64,000 nt of DNA from Jiangella alba. Lineage in GTDB: Bacteria > Actinomycetota > Actinomycetes > Jiangellales > Jiangellaceae. A program made the position numbers and the translations under genes. Within the stretch, counting starts at the first letter, position 1. Each line of letters begins with the position of its first letter. The notes under the pieces are model-generated. The model ran no database searches. It saw only the letters and a list, made by a program, of their open reading frames with translations, and had not been told where the DNA came from. Shown piece after piece: positions 16,358 through 25,116 of the stretch. The stretch lies in NCBI RefSeq assembly GCF_900106035.1, contig NZ_FNUC01000003.1:1302001-1366000 (forward strand), in the 5' to 3' direction.

Positions 16358-18400
16358 CTACCCGGCCAGTCCGCGGCGGACGAGCAGCGGCTCGATCTGC
16401 GGGTCGCGGCCGCGGAAGTCGCGGAAGGCCTGCATGGCGTCGACGCTGCCGCCGCGGGAGAGCAGCGTGCGCCGGAAATGGTCGCCGTTCTCGCGCCGCA
16501 GGCCGCCGTTCTCCTTGAACCACTCGACGGTGTCGGCGTCGAGCACCTCGCTCCAGATGTAGGAGTAGTAGCCCGCGCTGTAGCCGCCGGCGAAGATGTG
16601 CGCGAAGTACGACGTGCGGTAGCGCGGCGGCACGGCGTCGAGCGCGACGCCGGCCCGCTCGAGCGCGGCCGCCTCGAACGCCAGCGGGTCGTCGACGACG
16701 GTCCCGGCCGAGATCTCGTGCCACGCGAGGTCGAGCAGCGTCGCCGCCAGGTACTCCGTCGTCGCGAAGCCCTCGCCCCAGATCTGGGAGTCGAGCAGCC
16801 GCTGCACGAGGTCCTGCGGCAGCGGCGCGCCGGTCTCGTGGTGGACCGCGTAGTTGGCCAGCACCTCGGGCCAGACCGCCCACATCTCGTTGACCTGCGA
16901 CGGGAACTCGACGAAGTCGCGCAGCACGTGGGTGCCCGAGAACGTCGGGTAGGTGACGTCGGAGAACAGGCCGTGCAGGGCGTGGCCGAACTCGTGGAAC
17001 ATCGTGTTGACCTCGTCGAACGTCAGCAGCGCGGGCTCGCCGGCCGGCGGCTTGACGATGTTGAGGTTGTTCACGACGACGGCCTGGGTGCCGTGCAGCG
17101 CCGACTGGTCGACGAACGAGTTCATCCAGGCGCCGCCGCGCTTGGAGTCGCGGGTGAAGAAGTCGCCGATGAACAGGCCCAGCCCGCTGCCGTCGGCGTT
17201 GGACACCTCGAAGACGCGGGCGTCGGGGTGGTAGGCGACGAGGTCGTGCCGCTCGGTGAACGACAGGCCGTAGAGCTTCCCGGCGGCGAAGAAGACGCCG
17301 TCGCGCAGCACCCGGTCGAGCTCGAAGTACGGCCGCAGCTCGGCGGCGTCGATGTCGTACGTCGCGCGCCGCACCTGGTCGGAGTAGTGCGCCCAGTCCC
17401 ACGCGCGCAGCTCGAACTCGTCGCCGATGGCGGCCTGCAGCTGGGCCGCCTCGGCGTGCGCGTTGGCGACGGCGGCCGGGGTCAGCTTGCCGAGCATGTC
17501 GTGGACGGCGGCCGGGGTCTGCGCGGTGCGGTCCTCGAGCACGTATGTCGCGTGGTCGGGGTGGCCGAACAGGGCGGCCCGCTCGGCCCGCAGCGTCGCG
17601 ATGCGCACGGCCGTCTCGCGGGTGTCGTGCTCGTTGCCGTTGGCGCCGCGGCCGACGGACGCGCGGTGGATGCGCTCGCGCAGCCCGCGGTCGGTCAGCG
17701 ACGTCAGCACCGGCTGGCCGCTGGGCAGCCCCAGCGTGATGACGTGCTTGCCGTCGAGGCCGCGCTCGCGGGCGGTCTCGGCGGCGGCCGTGACGGCGTC
17801 GGCGGACAGCCCGGCCAGCTGTGCGGCGTCGTCGACGACGACGGCGGAGGCGTTGGTGTCGGCCAGCAGCTTGTTCTGGAACGCCGTCTCGAGGCCGGAC
17901 AGCTCCTCGTTGACGGCCCGCAGCCGGTCCTGCTGCTCGGCGCTCAGGCCGGCGCCGGCGCGGACGAAGCCGAGGTGGGTGCGTTCCAGCAGCCGCCGCG
18001 ACTCGGGGTCGAGGTCGTCGGCCGACCCCAGCAGCGCGTCGATGCGCGCGAACAGCCGTCCGTCGAGGTGAATGGCGTCGGAGTGCGCCGCCAGCTTCGG
18101 CGACACCTCGGCCTGGATGGCCTGGATCTCGTCGTCGCTGTCGGACGACGCCTGGTTGAAGAACACCGCGGCCACTCGGTGCAGCAGCTGGCCGGAGCGT
18201 TCGAGCGCCACGACGGTGTTCTCGAACGTCGGCGGCTCCGGGTCGGTGGCGATGGCCTCGACCTCGGCCCGCTGATCGGCCATGCCGCGCTCGAACGCCG
18301 GACGGTAGTGGGCGCTCTCGATGCGGTCGAACGGCGGCAGCCGGTAGGGCAGCTCGCTGATCGTGTCGAACGGGTTCTGCTCTTCCGCAGGATTCGGCAT
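16358..18400 (-). CDS. M3-family metallopeptidase (peptidyl-dipeptidase Dcp type)
   Basis: This 680-aa cytoplasmic zinc peptidase cleaves oligopeptides. The zinc motif FHEFGHALHG lies at ~468, followed by FVEFPSQVNEMW, which carries the third zinc ligand Glu. Further M3 landmarks are GLFIGDFFTRDSKRGGAWM and the C-terminal FAGGYSAGYYSYIWSEVLDA. The length matches Dcp/oligopeptidase A. It starts with ATG at MPNPAEEQNPF with no signal peptide. It is preceded by a same-strand amidohydrolase gene with a 37-bp gap. Confidence 0.95.
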   Translation of the reverse strand: MPNPAEEQNPFDTISELPYRLPPFDRIESAHYRPAFERGMADQRAEVEAIATDPEPPTFENTVVALERSGQLLHRVAAVFFNQASSDSDDEIQAIQAEVSPKLAAHSDAIHLDGRLFARIDALLGSADDLDPESRRLLERTHLGFVRAGAGLSAEQQDRLRAVNEELSGLETAFQNKLLADTNASAVVVDDAAQLAGLSADAVTAAAETARERGLDGKHVITLGLPSGQPVLTSLTDRGLRERIHRASVGRGANGNEHDTRETAVRIATLRAERAALFGHPDHATYVLEDRTAQTPAAVHDMLGKLTPAAVANAHAEAAQLQAAIGDEFELRAWDWAHYSDQVRRATYDIDAAELRPYFELDRVLRDGVFFAAGKLYGLSFTERHDLVAYHPDARVFEVSNADGSGLGLFIGDFFTRDSKRGGAWMNSFVDQSALHGTQAVVVNNLNIVKPPAGEPALLTFDEVNTMFHEFGHALHGLFSDVTYPTFSGTHVLRDFVEFPSQVNEMWAVWPEVLANYAVHHETGAPLPQDLVQRLLDSQIWGEGFATTEYLAATLLDLAWHEISAGTVVDDPLAFEAAALERAGVALDAVPPRYRTSYFAHIFAGGYSAGYYSYIWSEVLDADTVEWFKENGGLRRENGDHFRRTLLSRGGSVDAMQAFRDFRGRDPQIEPLLVRRGLAG

Positions 18401-18437
18401 ACCGGAAAACTACCCGAGCAGCGACGCGGCCCGAGCC

Positions 18438-19268
18438 TCAGCGGGCGCCCTCGCCGAGCCGGTAGAACCGCCGCGCCGTCACCGACCGCAGCGGCGTCGC
18501 GACGTCCGGCCCGTACCCGTCGACGACCTCGACGAGCGCGGACCACACCGGGTCGAACCCGCCGGCCCGCTCGGCGATCGGCCAGTCGCTGCCCAGCATC
18601 AGGCGGTCCGGGCCGAACAGCTCGACCGCGGTGTCGATCCACGGGCGCAGGTCGGTGCCGGGCTCGGGGTACAGGCCGGACACCTTCGCGTGCACCCGCG
18701 GGTTCGCCGCGACGGCGGCCAGCCGCTCGCGCCACGGCCCGGGGTCGGCGCCGAACGGCGGCGCCGCCAGGTGGTCGACGACGACGCGCAGCTCAGGCAG
18801 CAGCTCGCTCAGCTCCAGCAGCACCTCCAGGTGACGGGGGAGCACCGCGACCAGGTCGAACGGGACGTCCGCGCGTTCCAGCAGCCGCAGCCCGTCGATC
18901 ACCTCGGGACGCAGCAGCCAGTCGGGGTCGGGCCGGTCGTGGATGAGGTTGCGGACGCCCACGAAGCCGGGCCGCGCCGCCAGCTCGGCGAGCCGGTCCG
19001 CGGCGCGCGCCGGGTCCTCCAGCGGCACGTACCCGACGACGCCGAGCACGGCCGGGAACCCCGCGGCGACGGCGAACATGGCGTCGGTGTCCTCGTCGCT
19101 GTCGGCCGACTGCACCAGCACCGTCCCGGCGATTCCGTGCCGCTCCAGGTGCGGCGCCAGGTGCTCCGGACCGTAGTGCCGGTGGATGACGGTGTCGGCC
19201 GGATCCATCCACGGATACGCGACCGCCGACGGGTCCCAGAAGTGCTGGTGCGCGTCGATCAGCGGCAT
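18438..19268 (-). CDS. Amidohydrolase-family lactonase (fuconolactonase-like)
   Basis: This 276-aa TIM-barrel hydrolase has the N-terminal metal motif DAHQHFWDPSAVAYPW, a central histidine in VVDHLAAPP, and the late active-site Asp in LMLGSDWPIAERAGG. This order matches the amidohydrolase_2 group that opens sugar lactones such as L-fuconolactone or L-rhamnonolactone. It is divergent from the aldose epimerase-like gene at 19364, so both may serve sugar metabolism. The exact lactone is not evident. Confidence 0.88.
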   Translation of the reverse strand: MPLIDAHQHFWDPSAVAYPWMDPADTVIHRHYGPEHLAPHLERHGIAGTVLVQSADSDEDTDAMFAVAAGFPAVLGVVGYVPLEDPARAADRLAELAARPGFVGVRNLIHDRPDPDWLLRPEVIDGLRLLERADVPFDLVAVLPRHLEVLLELSELLPELRVVVDHLAAPPFGADPGPWRERLAAVAANPRVHAKVSGLYPEPGTDLRPWIDTAVELFGPDRLMLGSDWPIAERAGGFDPVWSALVEVVDGYGPDVATPLRSVTARRFYRLGEGAR

Positions 19269-19363
19269 GCGGGCCCTCCGTGCGTCGATGGCGTCGCGGG
19301 CAGGTTATCGGGCGCCCGGCTACAGTGACCGCGGCCGGACCGTCACCTGAGCGAGGAGAGCCC

Positions 19364-20263
19364 GTGGAGAGCACCCATGCGATCCAGCTCGGCGACACCC
19401 GTGCGGTCGTGTCCGAGTTCGCGGCGGCGCTGCGCTCGCTGAGCGTCGGCGGCACCGAGCTGGTCGAGCCGCACACCGCCTTCGGCCCGCCGCCGCTGGC
19501 CGCCGGCGCCGTCCTCGTCCCCTGGCCCAACCGCGTCGACGGCGGCCGCTGGAACTACGCCGGGGTCGAGCAGCAGCTGAACATCACCGAGGCCGCCGGG
19601 CACGCCGTGCACGGACTGCTGCTGACCGCCCGCTACACCCACGCCGGCGGCGGCGCCGCGTCCGTCACGCTGGCCGCGCCGATCACGCCGCAGGCCGGCT
19701 ACCCGTTCACGCTCGACACCTCCGTCGACTACCAGCTCACCCCCGACGGCGTGAACGTCAGGCACCGCATCCGCAACGCCGGCGCCGGGCCCGCGCCCGT
19801 CGCCGTCGGGGCGCACCCGTACCTGCGCATCGGCGACGTGCCCGCGCGCGACCTCACCCTCACCCTGCCCGCCGGCCGGGCCTTCCACCTCGACGAGCGG
19901 AGCATCCCCACCGGCACGTTCGACGTCACCGGCACCGGTCACGACCTCCGCGGCGGCGTCCGGCCCGGCGAGGGCACCGCGCACGGCTGCTTCACCGACC
20001 TCGACGTCGCCGGCGGCGTCGTCACCACGTCGCTGCGGGCGCCAGACGGCCGCACGCTCGAGCTGTGGCAGGAGCCCGCGTTCGGCTACGTCCAGCTGTG
20101 GGTCACCGACTACTTCCCGGGCCCCGACGGCCCCGTCGACGCCGTCGCCGTCGAGCCGATGACGGCGCCGCCGAACGCGCTGCGCACCGGTGAGGCGCTG
20201 CGCTGGCTGCTGCCCGACGAGACGTGGACGCTCACCTGGGGTCTGCGCCTCGTCGGGGGATAG
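19364..20263 (+). CDS. Aldose 1-epimerase family protein
   Basis: This 299-aa galactose-mutarotase-like beta-sandwich protein interconverts sugar anomers. Conserved sites are NRVDGGRWNYAG, the His in HAVHGLLL, the second His in VGAHPYLRIG and the C-terminal VEPMTAPPNAL with the catalytic Glu. GTG at 19364 was chosen for the AGGAG before it; the frame is open further up. The LigD-like gene starts 9 bp downstream and probably shares its message, although the functions are unrelated. Confidence 0.9.
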   Translation: MESTHAIQLGDTRAVVSEFAAALRSLSVGGTELVEPHTAFGPPPLAAGAVLVPWPNRVDGGRWNYAGVEQQLNITEAAGHAVHGLLLTARYTHAGGGAASVTLAAPITPQAGYPFTLDTSVDYQLTPDGVNVRHRIRNAGAGPAPVAVGAHPYLRIGDVPARDLTLTLPAGRAFHLDERSIPTGTFDVTGTGHDLRGGVRPGEGTAHGCFTDLDVAGGVVTTSLRAPDGRTLELWQEPAFGYVQLWVTDYFPGPDGPVDAVAVEPMTAPPNALRTGEALRWLLPDETWTLTWGLRLVGG

Positions 20264-20272
20264 GTTGGCTCC

Positions 20273-21220
20273 ATGAGCGCCGACGAGGAACGCGACGGCG
20301 TCCCGCTGACCCACCTCGACCAGCCGCTGTCCGACGACGACGGCGCCACCAAGCGCGACCTCGTCGACTACCTCGACGCCGTGCACGAGCGCCTGCTGCC
20401 GGGGCTGGCCGGCCGGCCGCTGTCGGTGGTCCGGGTCCGGCCCGGACAGCCCGGCTTCATGCAGAAGAACGTGCCCAAGTACGCGCCGTCCTGGATCCCG
20501 ACCGTCAAGCTGTGGGCGCAGGCGTCCAAGCGCGAGGTGTCGTACGCGCTGTGCAACGACCGCCGCACGCTGCTGTGGTTCGCCAACCAGCGGGCCGTCG
20601 AGTACCACCCGACGCTGGTGCTGGCCGAGCGGTGGGACGTCCCGACGCACCTCATCATGGACATCGACCCGCCCGAGGGCGAGCCGTTCGCCGTCGCCGC
20701 GGCCGCCGCACACCTCGTCCGCCGCGCCCTCGAGAACGACGGCCTGGCCGGCGCGGTGAAGACCAGCGGCTCGAAGGGCGTGCACATCTTCGTGCCGCTC
20801 CAACCGCACTCGCACGAGGACGTCGCCGCCGCCACCCGGGCGCTGGCCGCCCGCGCCGAGCGGCTCGACCCCGCGCTGGCCACCACGGCGTACATCAAGG
20901 ACGACCGCGACGGCAAGGTGTTCCTCGACTCCACCCGGGCTGGCGGCGCCACCGTCGTCGCGGCGTACAGCCCGCGGCTGCGGCCGGGCCTGCCGGTCTC
21001 GTTCCCGGTCGGCTGGGATCGCCTCGACTCCGTCTCCCCGCTCGACTTCACCGTCCACTCCGCTCCCGCCCTCCTCGGCGGCGCCGATCCCTGGGCCGCT
21101 GCCATGCCTGAGCCCCAGCGTCTCCCCTCCGATCTCGTCGACGAAGGCCACACCATTCCGGTCGCGCGGGTCGCCGCCATGCACGAGGGCAAGAGGCGTG
21201 CGCGGGAGCGGCAGCAATAG
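20273..21220 (+). CDS. Stand-alone LigD-type polymerase/primase domain protein
   Basis: This 315-aa protein has the archaeo-eukaryotic primase fold seen in the polymerase domain of bacterial LigD, used in non-homologous end joining. Diagnostic segments are FMQKNVPKYAPSWI, the metal site LIMDIDPPEGEPF, the nucleotide-binding KTSGSKGVHIFVPL and TAYIKDDRDGKVFLDSTR. There is no ligase or 3'-phosphoesterase domain, and no Ku or ligase gene is in the window. Actinobacteria often keep such separate polymerase genes. It lies just after the epimerase and before cspA. Confidence 0.92.
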   Translation: MSADEERDGVPLTHLDQPLSDDDGATKRDLVDYLDAVHERLLPGLAGRPLSVVRVRPGQPGFMQKNVPKYAPSWIPTVKLWAQASKREVSYALCNDRRTLLWFANQRAVEYHPTLVLAERWDVPTHLIMDIDPPEGEPFAVAAAAAHLVRRALENDGLAGAVKTSGSKGVHIFVPLQPHSHEDVAAATRALAARAERLDPALATTAYIKDDRDGKVFLDSTRAGGATVVAAYSPRLRPGLPVSFPVGWDRLDSVSPLDFTVHSAPALLGGADPWAAAMPEPQRLPSDLVDEGHTIPVARVAAMHEGKRRARERQQ

Positions 21221-21286
21221 GGCCGGTCAGCGGCGTGCTAGGGTCTGCGGCGGTTGATACCAACCCACGAAGAGGAGCAACACAGC

Positions 21287-21490
21287 ATGGCGCAGGGCAC
21301 TGTCAAGTGGTTCAACGGTGAGAAGGGCTTCGGCTTCATCGAGCAGGACGGTGGCGGCGCGGACGTCTTCGTGCACTACAGCGCGATCGCTTCCAGCGGC
21401 TTCCGCACGCTCGAGGACAACGCCCGGGTCGAGTTCGACATCACCCAGGGCCAGAAGGGCCCGCAGGCGGAGAACGTCCGCACCATCTGA
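21287..21490 (+). CDS. cspA: Cold-shock domain protein
   Basis: This 67-aa single-domain nucleic-acid-binding protein begins [20 protein letters not shown], with RNP1 KGFGFI and RNP2 VFVHY. It acts as an RNA chaperone or antiterminator. The ATG has an AGAGGAG RBS. It is followed by a strong hairpin and ends the block of native chromosome before the island. Confidence 0.97.
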   Translation: MAQGTVKWFNGEKGFGFIEQDGGGADVFVHYSAIASSGFRTLEDNARVEFDITQGQKGPQAENVRTI

Positions 21491-21504
21491 AGCGTGGTCA
21501 CGTC

Positions 21505-21530
21505 AGGCCCCGCCGGATTCGGCGGGGCCT
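21505..21530 (+). terminator. Intrinsic terminator after the cold-shock gene
   Basis: Arms AGGCCCCGCCG (21505-21515) and CGGCGGGGCCT (21520-21530) form an 11-bp stem with the loop GATT, 14 bp past the stop codon and followed by TGTCGT. Confidence 0.8.
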
Positions 21531-21561
21531 TGTCGTACGTCCACCGTCACACCGTGGGCTC

Positions 21562-21613
21562 TCAGGCCGGGACGGTGCCGCCCATGATCTCGGCGCGCAG
21601 CGGCCAGTGTGAC
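21562..21613. repeat. Left copy of the island-flanking direct repeat
   Basis: This segment matches 47601-47652 at 51 of 52 positions (21569-21613 is identical to 47608-47652). Read leftward it encodes HWPLRAEIMGGTVPA and a TGA, the exact C-terminus of the radical SAM protein. There is no body of that gene here, so it is an orphan 3' end. It lies 31 bp past the cspA terminator. Confidence 0.92.
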
Positions 21614-21643
21614 GCGTCGTAGTGCAGTTGCCCGACGCGCCCG

Positions 21644-22087
21644 TTACGAGCTCCGCTGGTGCTGCAGAATCTCGACGGCGATGTCGTCCGGGTCGAGCAG
21701 ATAGGCGAAGCGGAAGCCCCTGCCGTCCATGTGCGACGGGCTCGGTGGCGCGATGAAGCGCGCGCCCTTCGCGGACAGGTCGTTGTAAGCCTCCTCGATG
21801 TCGAGGACGGGAAAGCAGATGTGGGCCGCGCCGACATCGTTGTTCCGCGGCGCATCGGGTCTCCCAGGCGGCTCAACGTACTGGATCAACTCGAGCCGGA
21901 TGTTCTCGCCCTCGAGGTGTGCCGTAGCGAGCTTGACCTGGGCGAATCCCAGACCGCGCGCGATCCAGTCGGCGTCTCCATCGCCTCGGCCGATCACGGT
22001 GAGATCGAACATAGACGTATAGAAGTCTACTGATCGGTCAACATCACCGACGGTGAGTCCAACGTGATCGATCCTGCGGTAGTCCAT
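21644..22087 (-). CDS. VOC-family (glyoxalase-like) protein
   Basis: This 147-aa protein has two beta-alpha-beta-beta-beta modules. It starts MDYRRIDHVGLTVGDVDRSV, with the metal-ligand His at 8, a Glu in IRLELIQYV, His in AAHICFPVLDIEEAY and Glu in FAYLLDPDDIAVEILQ. These are the four ligand positions of VOC lyases, epimerases and dioxygenases. The start is set by GGAGA upstream of the ATG. It lies 32 bp downstream of the Gfo/Idh/MocA gene in one leftward operon, so it probably handles an intermediate of that sugar or aglycone pathway. Confidence 0.88.
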   Translation of the reverse strand: MDYRRIDHVGLTVGDVDRSVDFYTSMFDLTVIGRGDGDADWIARGLGFAQVKLATAHLEGENIRLELIQYVEPPGRPDAPRNNDVGAAHICFPVLDIEEAYNDLSAKGARFIAPPSPSHMDGRGFRFAYLLDPDDIAVEILQHQRSS

Positions 22088-22119
22088 CAAGTCTCCATCT
22101 CCCGGCTGGTCGGCGCTGT

Positions 22120-23121
22120 TCAGGAGCGCGCGTCGATCTCGTCGAGGCACACGACGCGCAGCTCTTGGGCCGAGTGTCTGATCGCGTCGTAGACCCTCAT
22201 GGTCTCGTAGCTGCTGGCAATCGACGATTCAGGCTCGCGTCGATCTCGAACGGCAGAGACGAACTCGGCCAACTCACCCTGATAGCCGATGTCCACCAGG
22301 CTGTCCTGGAGGGCGAGTGGCCGATCATAGTAGTCCAACACGGTATTGCCGCGGTACCTCATCAAGCGCCCAGAGCGGTCGATGGTCAGATGGTTCCCGT
22401 AGCTGCCGGTGAGGTGTACTTCTTCGGTGATGTCGAGACCTCTATTCGCGGTCATGCTCAGGGTGCCGACAGCTCCGTTGGCGAAGGTCAAAGTCACGGC
22501 GTACGCGACACCGAAGTGATCGCGCGCAAACACTTCGGTGACCTCGCCGAACATATAGCGGGCCAGATCCACCATGTGCACTCCGAAGTCGAGAAGGAAC
22601 ATCTCCAACCAGCTGCTCTCCGCTACGCCGAAGGACCAGTCGATTGCAAGAAGGCACGGCGGTCCGAAGTCCGGCGACGCCACAGCTGAACGAGCGCGCC
22701 GATATACGGGCGCGAATCGCTTCATGAAACCCGTCATGCAGATCTGGCCGGTCCTTCGGCTGGCCGCCAAGACAGCGGCGGCGTCTGCCGCCGACGCGGC
22801 CGGCGGCTTCTCCGTCCAGACGGGCAGTCCGGCTTCCATGACGTCAATCGCCAATTTGGAATGGTGGTCAGCGCCCACACACACGATGACCGCATCCAGG
22901 CTCGCGTCGCTGAGCATGGTCGAATGGTCGGCGTACACGGAGTCGGCTCCGAACCTTCGCGCATTGTGTTCGGCCTTGACCTCGTCGATATCGCAGACGG
23001 CGGCAAGTCGGACCGGAAGGGAGTCTAGGCACGGATAGATCTGGTGTGTCGCGTGGCCGCCTGCGCCGATAATGCCGATGCGGAGGCCCACGCCCTGGTT
23101 GGGTCCTGCGTCGCCGATCAT
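22120..23121 (-). CDS. Gfo/Idh/MocA-family oxidoreductase (first copy)
   Basis: This 333-aa NAD(P)-dependent sugar dehydrogenase has the Rossmann motif IGIIGAGGHATHQIY at ~14 and the EKP motif (VWTEKPPA) at ~102. The second half begins near FMKRFAPVYRRARS and includes FLLDFGVHMVDLARYMFGEV with the catalytic His. It resembles the second copy at 35401 (shared MKRFAP-Y and DLARY). ATG 23121 has GAGG 7 bp upstream; a GTG one codon earlier is possible. It is divergent from the FAD oxidoreductase gene. Confidence 0.9.
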   Translation of the reverse strand: MIGDAGPNQGVGLRIGIIGAGGHATHQIYPCLDSLPVRLAAVCDIDEVKAEHNARRFGADSVYADHSTMLSDASLDAVIVCVGADHHSKLAIDVMEAGLPVWTEKPPAASAADAAAVLAASRRTGQICMTGFMKRFAPVYRRARSAVASPDFGPPCLLAIDWSFGVAESSWLEMFLLDFGVHMVDLARYMFGEVTEVFARDHFGVAYAVTLTFANGAVGTLSMTANRGLDITEEVHLTGSYGNHLTIDRSGRLMRYRGNTVLDYYDRPLALQDSLVDIGYQGELAEFVSAVRDRREPESSIASSYETMRVYDAIRHSAQELRVVCLDEIDARS

Positions 23122-23531
23122 CACAGCACCTCGTTGAGATCTTGATGAAGATACTGGCTCCTCGGCTTGACGCTAAGCGGTCGGATATCACGGGCGTAGG
23201 GGGCGGATTCTGCCCGGTCACGGTACGCGCGTGCCCGGCGCAGGGCGCCCCGCAGGAGGCGCCTCAGCGGCGACTCCAGTAGCAGGAGCAGCTTCTAGAC
23301 ACGCCCGCTGAAGGGTGTCGACGTCCCCGTTCCGCCGAAGCGGCTCCTTGGAACTGGGGCCTCGCGGCCGAGGTGGCCGGCGACTATCCAGTCGAGTCTG
23401 ACGGGTGTGGTGCCGCTTGCCCAGTCCGACTCGTCATCCGGGAACAATGATCGATGAATCGGGAATGTCACGGGACGAAACCGAGTGGCACGGTCAGTTA
23501 TGCCAAGACATCGAGTGGTGGGGATTCTGTT
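23122..23531. other. Divergent intergenic region with a palindrome
   Basis: These 410 bp contain no supported gene. They separate the leftward Gfo/Idh operon from the rightward FAD oxidoreductase and must hold both promoters. A perfect palindrome GAGGCGCCTC lies at 23256-23265. An in-frame ATG at 23454 could extend the FAD protein, but it lacks a good RBS. Confidence 0.4.
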
Positions 23532-25094
23532 ATGAGCTTCGATCCCGAACGATCGACGCTTCGCGTGTCGGTGGAGGCAACACAGTGGCCAGACCTACGG
23601 CACACTGCGGCGGGTCTTGCGCGGACCCGGTCCAACGGTGGTGCTGAGGGACCGCCTGGGTCCGGAGTGGTGCGTGCCACGAGTGCTCCACCTGTGGAGA
23701 TCCGCGCATGGGTCCACGAGGAAGCGCGTGAGCTTCCGGTCCTGGCGGATGTCGACGTCCTAGTCTGCGGCGGCGGCCCGGCGGGTACAGCGGCAGCCAT
23801 CGCCTCCGCGCGGAGCGGCTCGAAGACGCTGCTCCTCGAACGGCACGGCTTCCTCGGCGGCATGGCGACCGCAGGGCTGGTCGTGCCTCATTGGGACTCG
23901 CACCAGAACGGTGGAGTCAACGCTGACGTGATCGATCGCCTTGGGTCGCGAGGGGGATGGGGAGCGGAGGGCTGGAAGATCTCGTTCGATCCGGAGCTCT
24001 GGAAGCACGTGAGTGAGGATCTCGTCCTGGACAGTGGCAGCGACTTGCTCTACCACACCTTCGTCGTCGGGACGTTGCGTGCGGGGCGTGCTGTCAAGGG
24101 CGTGGTGATCGAGACCAAATCCGGCCGATTTGCGGTGCTCGCCAGGGTGGTCGTCGACTGCACGGGTGATGGCGACGTAGCCGCTCGGGCAGGAGCTCAT
24201 TTCGAGAAGGGCCGGGACGACGGGCTGATGCAGCCCATGACCACGATGTTCCGACTAGGCGGCGTGACGTGGGTACAGCGGCGCAACGCGGAACTACGTG
24301 ATCTCATCGAACAGGCGATCGAGCGGACCGGCGACGAATATCGACTGCCGTACGACTACCCGTGGGCTATTCACCTGCCGAATCCGGGTGAGGTGGCCGT
24401 CATGCTCGTCCACGTCCGGGACGTGGACGGCACGGATGTACGTGACTTGACGAGAGCCGAGATCGACGGACGCCGTCAGACGCTCGCCGTGGTGGACTTC
24501 CTCCGCAGGCACGTTGCGGAGTTCGCCGACGCCCATCTCATCGAGACTGCTCCGCAGGTCGGTGTCCGCGAAACGCGCCGGATCACGGGGGAGTATGTGT
24601 TGACAGGCGATGACGTCGCCAGCGGTCGATCGTTCGAGGACGCTGTCGCGACTGTGTCCTTTCCTGCTGACATCCATGAGCCGGCCGGCACCGGCCAGGT
24701 TGGCTTCCGAGTGGGCAGCGGGCCGGTGAGGCGGGGCAGGTACGACATTCCTTATCGCGCCTTGATTCCGCGCGACATCGACCAGCTCGTGGTGGCGGGC
24801 AGGTGCATCTCCGGCACGTTCGAGGCGCATGCTTCCTACCGTGTCAAGGGTCCGTGTATGGCAATGGGCCAAGCCGCCGGGGTTGCTGCGTCGCTGTCGG
24901 CGAGCTCTGGCGTGGCGCCACGAGACCTGGCGGTCCGTGACCTGCGTCGTGCGCTGCTCGAGCAGAACGTGAAACTCGATACCGATTCCACTGACGTTCG
25001 GGACTGGCGGTGGGAGACCGTCGAGAACGATCCGACCTACCGTCCCGATCGAGGAACAATGCGGCAGTTATCCGCATATCACGGGCCCGGATGA
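23532..25094 (+). CDS. FAD-dependent oxidoreductase (FAD_oxidored family)
   Basis: This 520-aa flavoenzyme has its dinucleotide motif in VDVLVCGGGPAGTAAAIASA near residue 80, then LLLERHGFLGGMATAGLV, VVDCTGDGDVAARAGAHFE, and the C-terminal FAD site LVVAGRCISGTFEAHASYRV with MAMGQAAGVAAS. This layout is that of FAD_oxidored proteins found in polysaccharide and natural-product catabolic clusters. About 60 residues precede the usual start of the family and look unconserved; a later start is possible. ATG 23532 has GGGGAT upstream. The substrate is unknown; the Gfo/Idh and rhamnosidase neighbours suggest a sugar or an aglycone. Confidence 0.88.
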   Translation: MSFDPERSTLRVSVEATQWPDLRHTAAGLARTRSNGGAEGPPGSGVVRATSAPPVEIRAWVHEEARELPVLADVDVLVCGGGPAGTAAAIASARSGSKTLLLERHGFLGGMATAGLVVPHWDSHQNGGVNADVIDRLGSRGGWGAEGWKISFDPELWKHVSEDLVLDSGSDLLYHTFVVGTLRAGRAVKGVVIETKSGRFAVLARVVVDCTGDGDVAARAGAHFEKGRDDGLMQPMTTMFRLGGVTWVQRRNAELRDLIEQAIERTGDEYRLPYDYPWAIHLPNPGEVAVMLVHVRDVDGTDVRDLTRAEIDGRRQTLAVVDFLRRHVAEFADAHLIETAPQVGVRETRRITGEYVLTGDDVASGRSFEDAVATVSFPADIHEPAGTGQVGFRVGSGPVRRGRYDIPYRALIPRDIDQLVVAGRCISGTFEAHASYRVKGPCMAMGQAAGVAASLSASSGVAPRDLAVRDLRRALLEQNVKLDTDSTDVRDWRWETVENDPTYRPDRGTMRQLSAYHGPG

Positions 25095-25116
25095 TGCCAC
25101 CCACCGCGCTGCGCTC

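Noticed and set aside
15794-18946. Open frame of 1050 codons on the plus strand
   Set aside because: It runs antisense through the TetR, M3 peptidase and amidohydrolase genes and has no recognisable domain; long antisense frames are expected at this GC.
21562-21876. Leftward 104-codon frame ending in the radical SAM C-terminus
   Set aside because: Only the last ~17 codons match; the rest is antisense-frame sequence of the VOC gene, so it is not a gene but the repeat plus chance frame.
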